DNA from: Burkholderia sp. SRS-46
GTDB lineage: Bacteria; Pseudomonadota; Gammaproteobacteria; Burkholderiales; Burkholderiaceae
Length of the DNA: 64,000 nt
NCBI RefSeq assembly: GCF_004343775.1
Contig: NZ_PTXL01000007.1
Coordinates: forward strand, 248,001-312,000
Direction: 5' to 3'
Every line of letters starts with the position of its first letter. The first letter of the stretch is position 1. The notes beneath the pieces were generated by a model, which made no database searches, was not told where the DNA came from, and saw only the letters and a program-made list of their open reading frames with translations. The translations under genes and the position numbers were made by a program. Below are positions 53,109 through 62,062 of this stretch, one piece after another.

Positions 53109-54479
53109 TTGAGCACGTTGATTGTTTTACTGCCGCCGCGCGAGCCCGCCGTGCCGTTGCAGGAATGGCAATGGCCCGAGCTGCCGTTCATGCTCGTCGA
53201 CAAGGCCGGCCACACCCAGCGCGCCGGCCGCGCCGCGCTCGCGCTGCTGCCGCGCGCGGCCGCGACCGTGCTGGTGGTCGCCGCGCGCGACGTGCTGCTG
53301 CTGGCCGCGAAGGTGCCGCCCCTCAAGGGGCCGAAGCTGCGCCAGGCGCTGCCCAACATCGTCGAGGATCAGCTGATCCAAGATCCGCAAGGCTGCCATG
53401 TCGCGGTCGACCCGGTCGCGCTGCCCGACGGGCGCCGCGTGCTGGCGGTCGTCGATCGCGCGTGGTTCCGCACGATCTGCGACGCGTTTACCGCGGCCGG
53501 TCACCGTCACCTGAGCGCGGTGCCCGCGACGCGCTGCCTGCCGTCACCGCTCGCCGCCACCACGGCGGCGGCCGATCCGGCGCCCGGGGCCGACGCGGAA
53601 ACCGTCGCGGCCGACGGCGACGCCGCGCCGCCGCCCCGCCCGACGGCGGTGGCCGCGGTGCTGGGCGTCGCGACCTCGGTGGAGCCGATCCTCGTCGAAG
53701 CGGGGGCGCAGCCGGGCCCGTCCGGCGCGCCGCGCCTCGAGCTGGCGGTCGCGCGCGGCGCACTCGGCGAAGGCTTCGCGGCGCCCGCGCAGCGCGCGTC
53801 CGGCACGCTTGCCGCGCTCGCGGGCGGTGCGCCGGTCGAGCTGTACGAGCTCGGCGAGCCGGGCGCCGAGCCGCGCCTCGCGTCGGTCAAGGGGCCGGAC
53901 GCCGAAGCGCTGCTGCCGGGCGCGGCGCCGCTGTCGTTCGAGACGTTTGCGCGCCGTGCGACGGCCGAGCGTTTCGATCTGTGCCAGTTCGAATTCGAGT
54001 CGCAGCCGTGGCGCTTCGACCGCGCGACGCTCAAGCGCCTGCGCGTGCCGGTCGCGATCGCGGCGGTGACCGTCGGCGTTGCGGTGATCGGGATGAACCT
54101 GCACTGGTGGAAGCTGTCGCGGGAGCGCGACGCGCTGTCCGCGCAGATCACCGAGACGCTGCTGTCCGCGTTCCCGAAAACCACGACGGTGCTCGATCCG
54201 TCCGCGCAGATGCAGCGCCAGCTCGACCAGCTGCGCCTCGCGGCGGGCGAGCTGTCGCCGAACGATTTCCTCGCGCTAGCGAGCGGACTGTCGCGTTCGA
54301 TGGGCACGCTGCCGCTGAACGGCATTGCGTCGCTCGACTATCACGACCGGCGGCTCGACGTCGGCTTCAAGCCCGCCGTGAAGGTCGATCCCGACTTCAC
54401 GCAGCGCCTCGCGCGCAACGGGCTCACCGGCGAAATCGACAGCAGCACGGGCAAATGGACGATCCGGAGCCGCTCATGA
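53109..54479 (+). CDS. gspL: Type II secretion protein GspL
   Basis: The protein is 456 residues. The N-terminal cytoplasmic actin-like domain (1 to about 315) binds GspE. A membrane helix lies near residues 317-336 (VAIAAVTVGVAVIGMNLHWW), and a periplasmic ferredoxin-like domain follows. It starts at TTG (53109), with AGGAG just upstream; no ATG lies nearer. A proline- and alanine-rich insert at about 150-180 lies within the cytoplasmic domain. Confidence 0.9.
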   Translation: MSTLIVLLPPREPAVPLQEWQWPELPFMLVDKAGHTQRAGRAALALLPRAAATVLVVAARDVLLLAAKVPPLKGPKLRQALPNIVEDQLIQDPQGCHVAVDPVALPDGRRVLAVVDRAWFRTICDAFTAAGHRHLSAVPATRCLPSPLAATTAAADPAPGADAETVAADGDAAPPPRPTAVAAVLGVATSVEPILVEAGAQPGPSGAPRLELAVARGALGEGFAAPAQRASGTLAALAGGAPVELYELGEPGAEPRLASVKGPDAEALLPGAAPLSFETFARRATAERFDLCQFEFESQPWRFDRATLKRLRVPVAIAAVTVGVAVIGMNLHWWKLSRERDALSAQITETLLSAFPKTTTVLDPSAQMQRQLDQLRLAAGELSPNDFLALASGLSRSMGTLPLNGIASLDYHDRRLDVGFKPAVKVDPDFTQRLARNGLTGEIDSSTGKWTIRSRS

Positions 54480-54979
54480 AGGCCGAACTGAACCAGACCC
54501 TCACGCAATTCTGGGGCGAGCGCACCCCGCGGGAAAAGAACCTGCTCGGCTGGGGCGGCGCCGTGCTGGCCGTCGCGATCGCGTATTCGGTGCTGTGGTC
54601 GCCCGCGCAGGAAGGCCGCGCGCGCATCACGCGCGCGCTGCCGACGATGCGCAACGAACTCGCGAAGATGACCGCGCAGGCGAACGAGGCCCGCTCGCTC
54701 GCGGCCGCCGCGCAGGGCGTCGCGCCGACCGGCGTCGCGCTGAAGGACGCGCTGACGGCGTCGTTGTCCGACCACGGGATGCCCGGCGCGCAGACGCAAG
54801 TCATCGGCAGCGGTGTGCAGATCCAGATGAAGAACGTGTCGTTCCCGGCCTGGACCCAATGGCTCGACGACGCGCGCAAGCAGTTCAAGGTGCAGGTCGG
54901 CGAGGCGCACGTGAGCGCGTTGAAGGACGACGGCCAGGTCGACCTGACGGCCGTGATGCAGCCGTCCACGCAGAAATGA
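54476..54979 (+). CDS. gspM: Type II secretion protein GspM
   Basis: The protein is 167 residues with one membrane helix (about 25-43, LLGWGGAVLAVAIAYSVLW) and a periplasmic ferredoxin-like domain. It pairs with GspL. The ATG overlaps the gspL stop (ATGA). Confidence 0.92.
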   Translation: MKAELNQTLTQFWGERTPREKNLLGWGGAVLAVAIAYSVLWSPAQEGRARITRALPTMRNELAKMTAQANEARSLAAAAQGVAPTGVALKDALTASLSDHGMPGAQTQVIGSGVQIQMKNVSFPAWTQWLDDARKQFKVQVGEAHVSALKDDGQVDLTAVMQPSTQK

Positions 54980-55010
54980 CGCGGCCGGTCACGCCAGCGG
55001 CGAGGTGCCG

Positions 55011-55799
55011 ATGAGGCCCGGGCTGAAGCGGTTCGTCTCCGCATTGCCGTGGATCGTGGCGGGCGGGTTCGCGAGCGTCGTCACGCTCGTCGCGCTCGCG
55101 CCCGCCGCGTGGATCGCGCCGCAGTTCGCGCGCGCGACGGGCGGGCACGTGAACCTCGTCGAACCGGACGGCTCGGTGTGGCACGGCTCGGGCACGCTGA
55201 TGCTCGCGCCGGGCGCCGATCAAAGCGCGGCGACGCTGCTGCCGGGGCGGGTCGAATGGACCACGCGCTTCTGGCCGCTGCTGACCGGGCGCGTGCGGAT
55301 GACGATGCGGCAGACCGAGGCGATGCCCGAGCCGGTCACGCTCGACGCGACCTGGCGCGGCGCGGTGCTGTCCGCGGGCGCGATGGCGGTGCCCGCGTCG
55401 CTGCTCGCCGGGCTCGGCACGCCGTTCAACACGCTCGACCTGCAGGGCGACGTGCGGCTTGGCTGGAGCGACTGGCGGCTGATCGGCAGCAACGCGTTCG
55501 GCCAGCTGACGGTGACGATCGACGAGATGAGCTCGCGCGTGTCGCGCGTGAAGCCGCTCGGCTCGTACCGCGCGGTGCTGCAGGCAAAGGGCGCGGGCGC
55601 CGACCTCGACCTCGCGACGACCAAGGGCCCGCTGTTTCTCGACGGGCACGGCACCTTCGGCGCGGGCGGCGGATCGTTTCGCGGCACCGCGCATGCGGCG
55701 CCCGAGCAGCTCGCGAACCTCGCGGGCCTGCTGAACCTGCTCGGCCATCCGATCGGCGACGGTTCGGTGTCGCTGATCTACGGCAACGCGGCGCGCTGA
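55011..55799 (+). CDS. gspN: Type II secretion protein GspN
   Basis: The protein is 262 residues with an N-terminal membrane helix (about 8-33) and a long beta-rich periplasmic part. GspN is an optional part of type II systems. I start at ATG 55011, which has GAGGTG nine bases before it; the GTG at 55005 is less likely. It closes the gsp operon. No gspO prepilin peptidase is in the cluster, so it must come from elsewhere. Confidence 0.85.
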   Translation: MRPGLKRFVSALPWIVAGGFASVVTLVALAPAAWIAPQFARATGGHVNLVEPDGSVWHGSGTLMLAPGADQSAATLLPGRVEWTTRFWPLLTGRVRMTMRQTEAMPEPVTLDATWRGAVLSAGAMAVPASLLAGLGTPFNTLDLQGDVRLGWSDWRLIGSNAFGQLTVTIDEMSSRVSRVKPLGSYRAVLQAKGAGADLDLATTKGPLFLDGHGTFGAGGGSFRGTAHAAPEQLANLAGLLNLLGHPIGDGSVSLIYGNAAR

Positions 55800-55827
55800 C
55801 GCGCGCCCCCCGCGGAACGGCGACGCG

Positions 55828-57363
55828 TTACTTCTGCGCGACCGGCATGGCCGTCGCGCCGCTTGCCGGCGCGGGCGCGGCCACGCCGCCCGTCTCGCGC
55901 GCCATCTGCGACACGTCCCAGCCGCCGCCGAGCGCCTTCACGAGCCCGACCGACGACACCATCCGCTGCCCCGAGATCGTCGCGAGCTTCTGATGCGCGG
56001 TGAACGCGGTGGTCTGCGCGGTCAGCACGTTCAGGTAGCCGACCGTGCCCGCCTTGTACTGGTTCGTGACGATCGCGAGCGCATGTTCGGCGCTGTCCAC
56101 GGCCTGCCGCTGCACGTCGATTTCCTGCGCGAGGATGCGTTGCGACGCGAGGTTGTCCTCGACGTCCTGGAACGCGGTCAGGACCGCGAGCCGGTACGTG
56201 GCGACATCCTGGTCGTAGGTCGCGCGCGCGGCGTCCGTCTGCGCGGCGCGCAGGCCCGCGTCGAACAGCGTCGCCGCGAGCTGCGGGCCGACCGTCCAGA
56301 AGCGCGCCGGCAGCGTGAACAGGTTCGACCACACGGAACTCTGCACGCCGCCCTGCGCGGACAGCGTGAGCGTCGGGAAGAACGCCGAGATCGCGACGCC
56401 GATCTGCTCGTTGGCCGCGGCCGCGCGGCGTTCGGCCGCCGCGATGTCGGGCCGCCGCTCGAGCAGCGCCGACGGCACGTCGACCGGCGTGACCGGCGGC
56501 TCGGCGGTGAGCGGGGTCGGCGCCAGCGAGAACGTCGACGCCGGCTCGCCGATCAGCGTCGCGATCGCATGCTCGTACTGCGCGCGCGCGACGCCGTTTT
56601 CGATCGCCGCCGCCTGCGCGCTCTGCAGCTGCGTCTGCGCCTGGATCACGTCCGCGCGTGCGGCCACGCCTTGCGCGTACTGGTTCTGTGTGAGCTGCAG
56701 CGAGCGCTGGTACGACGCGACGGTGTCGTCGAGCAGCTTCTGCAGCGCATCAGCGGTGCGCAGCTGGAAGTAGGTTTGCGCGAGCGTCGCCTGCTGCGAC
56801 AGCCGCGCGTTCGCGAGATCGGCCGCGGCCGCCGCTTCGCCCGCGCGTTGCGCGCCGACCGTGCGGCTCACCTTGCCCCACAGGTCGGGCTCCCACGACG
56901 CGTCAAGGCCGACGCTGTAGCTGTTGCTGATCGAGCCGGAGCTGCCGCCGCCGACATTCGACGACGAGGACGACAGCGACGCGCGCGGCGTGCGGGCGCG
57001 CGACCCCGACGCGGTCAGTCCGACGGTCGGGAAATACGCGGCGCGCGCCTGGTCGACGAGCGCGCGCGCCTGGCGGTACGCGGCCGCCGATTGCGCGATG
57101 GTCTGGTTCGACGCGTTGAGCTTGTCGACCAGCGTGTTCAGCTGCGCGTCGCCGTAGACGGTCCACCACGCGCCGCGATCGGCGCGATCGGCCGGCTGCG
57201 CGACCTTCCAGCCAGCGGGCGCTTCCTTGAACGCGGCCGGCATCGGCGTGTCGGGGCGATGATAGTCGGGCCCGACGGCGCAGCCGGCGAGCAGCACGGC
57301 GGTCGCGACGGCGACGGCAGCGGCGAGCGGGCGGCAGGCGCGCGGGGATGGGGCGTACGGCAT
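55828..57363 (-). CDS. Outer-membrane efflux lipoprotein of the NodT family
   Basis: TolC-like outer membrane factor for RND or MFS pumps. The protein is 511 residues. The lipobox is LLAGC (about 24-28). Two repeated outer membrane efflux domains follow, with the QLFDAGLRAAQTDAARATYDQ-style helices. A serine-rich loop at about 125-140 is unusual. It is on the minus strand, close to a MarR regulator and EmrB, and probably works with them. Confidence 0.92.
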   Translation of the reverse strand: MPYAPSPRACRPLAAAVAVATAVLLAGCAVGPDYHRPDTPMPAAFKEAPAGWKVAQPADRADRGAWWTVYGDAQLNTLVDKLNASNQTIAQSAAAYRQARALVDQARAAYFPTVGLTASGSRARTPRASLSSSSSNVGGGSSGSISNSYSVGLDASWEPDLWGKVSRTVGAQRAGEAAAAADLANARLSQQATLAQTYFQLRTADALQKLLDDTVASYQRSLQLTQNQYAQGVAARADVIQAQTQLQSAQAAAIENGVARAQYEHAIATLIGEPASTFSLAPTPLTAEPPVTPVDVPSALLERRPDIAAAERRAAAANEQIGVAISAFFPTLTLSAQGGVQSSVWSNLFTLPARFWTVGPQLAATLFDAGLRAAQTDAARATYDQDVATYRLAVLTAFQDVEDNLASQRILAQEIDVQRQAVDSAEHALAIVTNQYKAGTVGYLNVLTAQTTAFTAHQKLATISGQRMVSSVGLVKALGGGWDVSQMARETGGVAAPAPASGATAMPVAQK

Positions 57364-57590
57364 GGTGTGGGTGGTTTCCTGTCTGGACGCGCGGCCGGCT
57401 GGCGGGCCTGCGCGAGGCGGCCGGCAGGCCGCTGGCGGACAAATGGTAACTGACGGCGGGGAAGCTGCGCAGCCGTTAGGGTAAGGCGCGCGCGGGCAGG
57501 AATGTGTTACCGGCGCGGCGGGCCGGTTTACCGGGCATTACGTATCGCTTGCGCCGGCTCCGGCGCGCGATCGCGGCGCGCCGGCGTCAG

Positions 57591-57866
57591 TCAGTGGCAG
57601 TGTGCGGGTTCGACGGCGACCGCGCGCCACGGCGACGGCTCCGCTGCGGCGGCCTTGCGTTCGCCCGGGCGCGCGCCCTTCGCGCCCCGCTGCCGGCGAT
57701 GATCGAACCACGCGAACCCGAGCGCCGCGAGCGAACCGCCCGGCAACACCAGCATCGCGACGTACAGCGCGATTTTCCAGCCGCGGTGCGGCCCGGAGAA
57801 CACATGGTGAGCGGTATCGGTCAGGGTGCGGCGCAGCGCGCCGGCGGCATTTTTCAGGAACAGCAT
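57591..57866 (-). CDS. Small hypothetical membrane protein
   Basis: The protein is 91 residues from MLFLKNAAGALRRTLTDTAHH, with one clear membrane helix (about 30-52, KIALYVAMLVLPGGSLAALGFAWF), then a basic tail. GAGG lies nine bases before the ATG at 57864-57866; a start three codons earlier is possible. I do not recognise it. It lies between the NodT-type gene and the MarR gene and could be co-regulated with the pump. Confidence 0.5.
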   Translation of the reverse strand: MLFLKNAAGALRRTLTDTAHHVFSGPHRGWKIALYVAMLVLPGGSLAALGFAWFDHRRQRGAKGARPGERKAAAAEPSPWRAVAVEPAHCH

Positions 57867-57965
57867 CGCGAACATCCTCGGGGGCCCGGTCACGCGGGCA
57901 AGGCGGGTCAGAACATCGTCTCCGGCAGTGCAGGTGCACGTCGTCACTCGTTGCCTGAAATAATA

Positions 57966-57994
57966 TTGACTAAGCAACCAATTTTCAAGATACT
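57966..57994 (+). promoter_or_regulatory. Promoter of the MarR gene
   Basis: TTGACT (57966-57971) and GATACT (57989-57994) are 17 bases apart. It lies about 45 bases before the ATG at 58040. The sequence is AT-rich for this genome. It may also be the regulator's own operator. Confidence 0.55.
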
Positions 57995-58039
57995 GGGCGC
58001 GTTTTTCAGTCAATGCACTGTTGCAGCACGCGCAATCGA

Positions 58040-58528
58040 ATGAACGACGGCCTCTACGATCCCGACAGCATCGAGCTGGAAACGAGCCTCGGCTACTACC
58101 TGACGAAGGCGCGCCAAGCGCTCATCGAACGGATGGACCGCGGGCTCGAGCCGCTCGACCTGACCGCGCAGCAGATCGGCGTGATCCTGCTGCTGTCGCG
58201 CGGTTACGCACGCACGCCGTTCGAGCTGTCGCGCAAGATGTCGTACGACAGCGGCTCGATGACGCGGCTGCTCGACCGCCTCGAGCGCAAGGGCTTCATC
58301 ACGCGGGCGCGCAGCGAGCAGGACCGCCGCGTGATCGAGCTGTCGCTGACGGCGCACGGCGCCGAAGCCGCCCGCGCGCTGCCGTCGGTGATCGCGACCG
58401 CGCTCAACGCGCAGCTCGCCGGCTTCTCGGCCGACGAGCTGGTGCTGCTCACCGGCCTGCTGCAGCGCTTCATCGCGAACGGCCCCGGCACGCTCGCGTG
58501 CGACGCGCCCGGCGAAGCGGGCTGCTGA
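58040..58528 (+). CDS. MarR-family regulator of the efflux genes
   Basis: The protein is 162 residues with a winged-helix domain (about 30-130, including DLTAQQIGVILLLSRGYARTPFELSRKMSYDSGSMTRLLDRLERKGFI). It lies between the small membrane protein and emrB, and likely represses both until an inhibitor binds. The downstream gap to emrB has two palindromes (58559-58591). Confidence 0.9.
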   Translation: MNDGLYDPDSIELETSLGYYLTKARQALIERMDRGLEPLDLTAQQIGVILLLSRGYARTPFELSRKMSYDSGSMTRLLDRLERKGFITRARSEQDRRVIELSLTAHGAEAARALPSVIATALNAQLAGFSADELVLLTGLLQRFIANGPGTLACDAPGEAGC

Positions 58529-58558
58529 CGCGCGCGAGGGGCCGGTGTCTAGGTAGGT

Positions 58559-58591
58559 TAAACGTTCGTTTATATATCTGTCTGGGCAGAT
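58559..58591. promoter_or_regulatory. Inverted repeats upstream of emrB
   Basis: TAAACG-TT-CGTTTA at 58559-58572 and ATCTG-N6-CAGAT at 58576-58591 lie in an AT-rich strip. They are suitable operators for the MarR regulator encoded just upstream; the emrB ATG is about 90-120 bases away. Confidence 0.5.
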
Positions 58592-58679
58592 GATGACAAG
58601 ACACGCTTCGTCATTTGCCCGTCGTCCGGCCAATTCCGCCGGCCCGCGCCGGGGCGCGATCCGCCCCTAGGAGATTCCG

Positions 58680-60248
58680 ATGTCCGCCACCACGGCTTCC
58701 GCCGCTCCCGCCTCCCCCGCCGCCGAACCCGCGCCGCTGTCCGGCGGGACGCTCGCGCTGCTCACCATCGGGCTCGCGCTCGGCACTTTCATGGAAGTGC
58801 TCGACACGTCGATCGCGAACGTCGCGGTGCCGACCATCTCGGGCAGCCTCGGCGTCGCGACGAGCGAAGGCACCTGGGTGATCTCGTCGTACTCGGTGGC
58901 GTCGGCGATCGCGGTGCCGCTCACCGGCTGGCTCGCGCGCCGGGTCGGCGAGGTGCGCCTGTTCACGTTGTCGGTGCTCGCGTTCACGATCGCGTCCGCA
59001 CTGTGCGGCTTCGCGACCAACTTCGAGACGCTGATCGCGTTCCGGCTCCTGCAGGGGCTCGTGTCGGGGCCGATGGTGCCGCTGTCGCAGACGATCCTGA
59101 TGCGCAGCTACCCGCCCGCGAAGCGCGGGCTCGCGCTCGGGCTATGGGCGATGACGGTGATCGTCGCGCCGATCTTCGGCCCGCTGCTGGGCGGCTGGAT
59201 CAGCGACAACTACACGTGGCCGTGGATCTTCTACATCAACCTGCCGATCGGCGTGTTCTCCGCGGCCTGCGCGTACTTCCTGCTGCGCGGCCGCGAGACG
59301 AAGACGACGAAGCAGCGGATCGACGCGGTCGGCCTCGCGCTGCTCGTGATCGGCGTGTCGTGCCTGCAGATGATGCTCGACCTCGGCAAGGACCGCGACT
59401 GGTTCAGCTCGTCGTTCATCGTCGCGCTCGCACTGATCGCGGTGATATCGCTCGCGTTCATGCTCGTGTGGGAGGCGACCGAGAAGGAGCCGGTGGTCGA
59501 CCTGTCGTTGTTCAAGGACCGCAACTTCGCGCTCGGCGCGCTGATCATCTCGTTCGGCTTCATGGCGTTCTTCGGCTCGGTCGTGATCTTCCCGCTGTGG
59601 CTGCAGACGGTGATGGGCTACACGGCCGGCAAGGCCGGCCTCGCCACCGCGCCGGTCGGGCTGCTCGCGCTCGTGCTGTCGCCGCTGATCGGCCGCAACA
59701 TGCACCGGCTCGACCTGCGGATGGTTGCGAGCTTCGCGTTCATCGTGTTCGCCGGCGTGTCGATCTGGAACTCGACGTTCACGCTCGACGTGCCGTTCAA
59801 TCACGTGATCCTGCCGCGCCTCGTGCAGGGCATCGGCGTCGCGTGCTTCTTCGTGCCGATGACGACGATCACGCTGTCGAGCGTCTCCGACGACCGGCTC
59901 GCGAGCGCGTCGGGGCTGTCGAACTTCCTGCGCACGCTGTCCGGCGCGATCGGCACCGCGGCCAGCTCGACGTTCTGGGAGAACGACGCGATCTACCACC
60001 ACGCGCGGCTGTCGGAATCGGTGAGCGTCTACGCGCAGAACACGACCGACTACCAGGGCGCGCTGTCGCAGCTCGGCATCGCCGGGCAGCTGGCCAACGC
60101 GCAACTCAACCAGCTCGTCACGCAGCAGGGCTTCATGATGGCGACCAACGACTTCTTCCACCTGTCGGCGATCATGTTCATCGCGCTCGCGGCGCTCGTG
60201 TGGATCACGAAGCCGAAGAAGGGCGCGGGGCCGGCGATGGGGCATTGA
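58680..60248 (+). CDS. Multidrug MFS transporter of the DHA2 (EmrB/QacA) family
   Basis: The protein is 522 residues with 14 membrane helices, the DHA2 count. The signature FMEVLDTSIANVAVPTISG in the first helix and the A-like motif GWLARRVGE are present. Proton-driven export of toxic compounds is the known family function. A TAGGAG site precedes the ATG. The usual HlyD/EmrA adaptor is not encoded in this locus; a partner may be elsewhere. Confidence 0.92.
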   Translation: MSATTASAAPASPAAEPAPLSGGTLALLTIGLALGTFMEVLDTSIANVAVPTISGSLGVATSEGTWVISSYSVASAIAVPLTGWLARRVGEVRLFTLSVLAFTIASALCGFATNFETLIAFRLLQGLVSGPMVPLSQTILMRSYPPAKRGLALGLWAMTVIVAPIFGPLLGGWISDNYTWPWIFYINLPIGVFSAACAYFLLRGRETKTTKQRIDAVGLALLVIGVSCLQMMLDLGKDRDWFSSSFIVALALIAVISLAFMLVWEATEKEPVVDLSLFKDRNFALGALIISFGFMAFFGSVVIFPLWLQTVMGYTAGKAGLATAPVGLLALVLSPLIGRNMHRLDLRMVASFAFIVFAGVSIWNSTFTLDVPFNHVILPRLVQGIGVACFFVPMTTITLSSVSDDRLASASGLSNFLRTLSGAIGTAASSTFWENDAIYHHARLSESVSVYAQNTTDYQGALSQLGIAGQLANAQLNQLVTQQGFMMATNDFFHLSAIMFIALAALVWITKPKKGAGPAMGH

Positions 60249-60295
60249 GGCCTGCTCCGCGCGTTGCGGACCGCCGGCCTTGCAAGGGTCACCCG

Positions 60296-60334
60296 AGTGA
60301 ACTAAGCTAACACTGTTATCGAACTTAGTTCACT
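60296..60334. promoter_or_regulatory. Operator of the toxin-antitoxin pair
   Basis: AGTGAACTAAG (60296-60306) and CTTAGTTCACT (60324-60334) are perfect 11-base inverted repeats, 17 bases apart. A TGTTAT between them may be the -10. The position, 11-49 bases before the antitoxin ATG, fits autoregulation by the antitoxin-toxin complex. Confidence 0.75.
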
Positions 60335-60344
60335 TGGGGATGCC

Positions 60345-60593
60345 ATGCGGACCTTCAACATGCATGACGCGAAGACGAACCTGTCGCGCCTGATCGACGA
60401 GGCGGTCCACGCAGGCGAACCGTTCGTGATCGCGAAAGCTGGCAAGCCGCTCGTCAAGGTGGTGCCGATCGATGCGCCCGAGGTTGCCCCGCCGGCCCGG
60501 ATCGGTTTCATGAAGGGGCAGATCAAGGTGCCGGACGATTTCGACACGATGGGCGGCGACGACATCCGGAAGCTGTTCGAGGGCGACGCGTGA
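60345..60593 (+). CDS. Phd/YefM-type antitoxin
   Basis: The protein is 82 residues. The N-terminal part, MRTFNMHDAKTNLSRLIDEAVHAGEPFVIAKAGKPLVKVVPI, is the Phd/YefM DNA-binding domain. The C-terminal half would wrap the toxin. It ends overlapping the toxin start by four bases (GTGA). It pairs with the PIN toxin. Confidence 0.92.
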   Translation: MRTFNMHDAKTNLSRLIDEAVHAGEPFVIAKAGKPLVKVVPIDAPEVAPPARIGFMKGQIKVPDDFDTMGGDDIRKLFEGDA

Positions 60594-60976
60594 AACTGCT
60601 GCTCGACACCCATCTGATTCTTTGGGCGGCCGCCGACGCGGCAGAGTTGCCGGGCGGCGCCCGCGCGCTCATCGAGGATCCCGCCCATACCCTGCTCTTC
60701 AGTGTTGCGAGTCTCTGGGAAATCGTCATCAAGCGCGGGCTGGACCGTGACGATTTCCAGGTCGATCCGCACGTGCTCCGTCGCAATCTGCTCGACGCCG
60801 GCTATGTGGAATTGCCGATCACGAGCGCGCATGTCCTCGCGGTCGAGCAGCTGCCGGCGGTGCATCGCGACCCGTTCGACCGCTTGCTGATCGCGCAGGC
60901 GATTTCGGAAGGCGTCACGCTGCTGACGCGTGACCACACCGTTGCCCGGTATACGGGCCCGATTCGGCACGTCTGA
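60590..60976 (+). CDS. PIN-domain ribonuclease toxin (VapC-like)
   Basis: The protein is 128 residues. The metal-binding acidic residues of the PIN domain are all there: Asp6 (LLDTH), Glu44 (SLWEI), Asp94 and Asp97 (RDPFDR), and Asp115 (TRDH). It starts at GTG overlapping the antitoxin stop. It is a single-strand RNA nuclease in family terms. It looks intact. Confidence 0.92.
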   Translation: MKLLLDTHLILWAAADAAELPGGARALIEDPAHTLLFSVASLWEIVIKRGLDRDDFQVDPHVLRRNLLDAGYVELPITSAHVLAVEQLPAVHRDPFDRLLIAQAISEGVTLLTRDHTVARYTGPIRHV

Positions 60977-60999
60977 TTGCGCCGAGCGCCGGCTCGGCA

Positions 61000-61926
61000 C
61001 TACTCCCGCGCCCGCAACCCGCCGAACGCGAGATCGTCGCCGGGCGCGACCGGCAGCGTCGCCCGCGCGACCTCGAGCCACGCGCGCGCCGCGTGCGACA
61101 GATAGCCCTTCTTCAGCCAGCCGAGCGCGATCGCCCAGGTGATCTCCGGCTCGACGATCGGCCGGCACGTGAACTGCCCCACGTCGAGGCGCCGGCAATA
61201 CGGCTCGGGCAGCAGCGCGATGCCGACGCCCGCGTGCACGAGCGCGGCCATGAAATCCCAGTGGCCGCTGCGGCTCACGATCGACGGCGTGAAACCGACC
61301 TGCCGGCACGCGTCGAGTACCGCGTCGTGCAGCGCGAGGCTTTCCGCGTAGAACACGAACGACTCGCGCGCGAGATCCGCGAGCGGCACCGCCGCTTGAT
61401 CCTCCCAGCGCGACTCGCGCGGCGCGACCAGCCACAGCGGCGCGCGCACCATCGGCAGCCGCTCGAACGTGCCGGGATCGACCGGCTCCAGCAGCCCGCC
61501 CAGCTCCAGCTCGCCCGAGGTCAGCGCCGCCTCGATCATGCGCGCGCCCTGCTCGAACAGCTTCAGCTCGATGTTCGGGTAGCGCTGCTTGTACGCGGCG
61601 ATGATCGGCGTGAACAGCGACCCGCCGAGCGGCGGGATGCCGATCGTCAGCTCGCCGCGGCCGAGCGTGCCGAGGTCGTTCAGCTCCGACTGCAGCTGCG
61701 CCTGCGCGGCCAGCACGTCCTGCCCGCGCTGGAACACGATCCGCCCGGCGTCGGTCAGCACCATCTGCCGGCCGTCGCGCAGCAGCAGCGGCGAGCCGAT
61801 CTCGTCCTCGAGCGCCTTCACCATCTTGCTGATGGTCGGCTGGGTCACGAACAGCTTGTCGGCCGCCGCGGTGAAGCTCTGCTGGCGGACCACCTCGACG
61901 AAATACCGCAGCGCGCGCAACTCCAT
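61000..61926 (-). CDS. LysR-family regulator (CidR-like)
   Basis: The protein is 308 residues: a winged helix at 1-60 (MELRALRYFVEVVRQQSFTAAADKLFVTQPTISKMVKALEDEIG) and an effector-binding domain. It is divergent from lrgA-lrgB across a 136-base gap, like CidR next to its murein hydrolase regulators. A perfect inverted repeat, ATTCC-N5-GGAAT at 61960-61974, with a T-N11-A LysR spacing, lies in the gap. Confidence 0.9.
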   Translation of the reverse strand: MELRALRYFVEVVRQQSFTAAADKLFVTQPTISKMVKALEDEIGSPLLLRDGRQMVLTDAGRIVFQRGQDVLAAQAQLQSELNDLGTLGRGELTIGIPPLGGSLFTPIIAAYKQRYPNIELKLFEQGARMIEAALTSGELELGGLLEPVDPGTFERLPMVRAPLWLVAPRESRWEDQAAVPLADLARESFVFYAESLALHDAVLDACRQVGFTPSIVSRSGHWDFMAALVHAGVGIALLPEPYCRRLDVGQFTCRPIVEPEITWAIALGWLKKGYLSHAARAWLEVARATLPVAPGDDLAFGGLRARE

Positions 61927-61959
61927 CGCCCCTCCCCAAAGTGGTGCAAAAACGCGTGA

Positions 61960-61974
61960 ATTCCCAAATGGAAT
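61960..61974. promoter_or_regulatory. LysR-type operator between the regulator and lrgA
   Basis: ATTCC-CAAAT-GGAAT has the T-N11-A layout of LysR boxes. TATACT at 62020-62025 is a likely -10 for the lrgAB message. A weak TTTATT at 61997-62002 is a possible -35. Confidence 0.6.
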
Positions 61975-62062
61975 GACAAGGATAGAGACAAGTCATTTTA
62001 TTTATGGATGAGGGAATTCTATACTTGCGCCATCAATGAATTATCTGTATGGGAGCCAAGCC

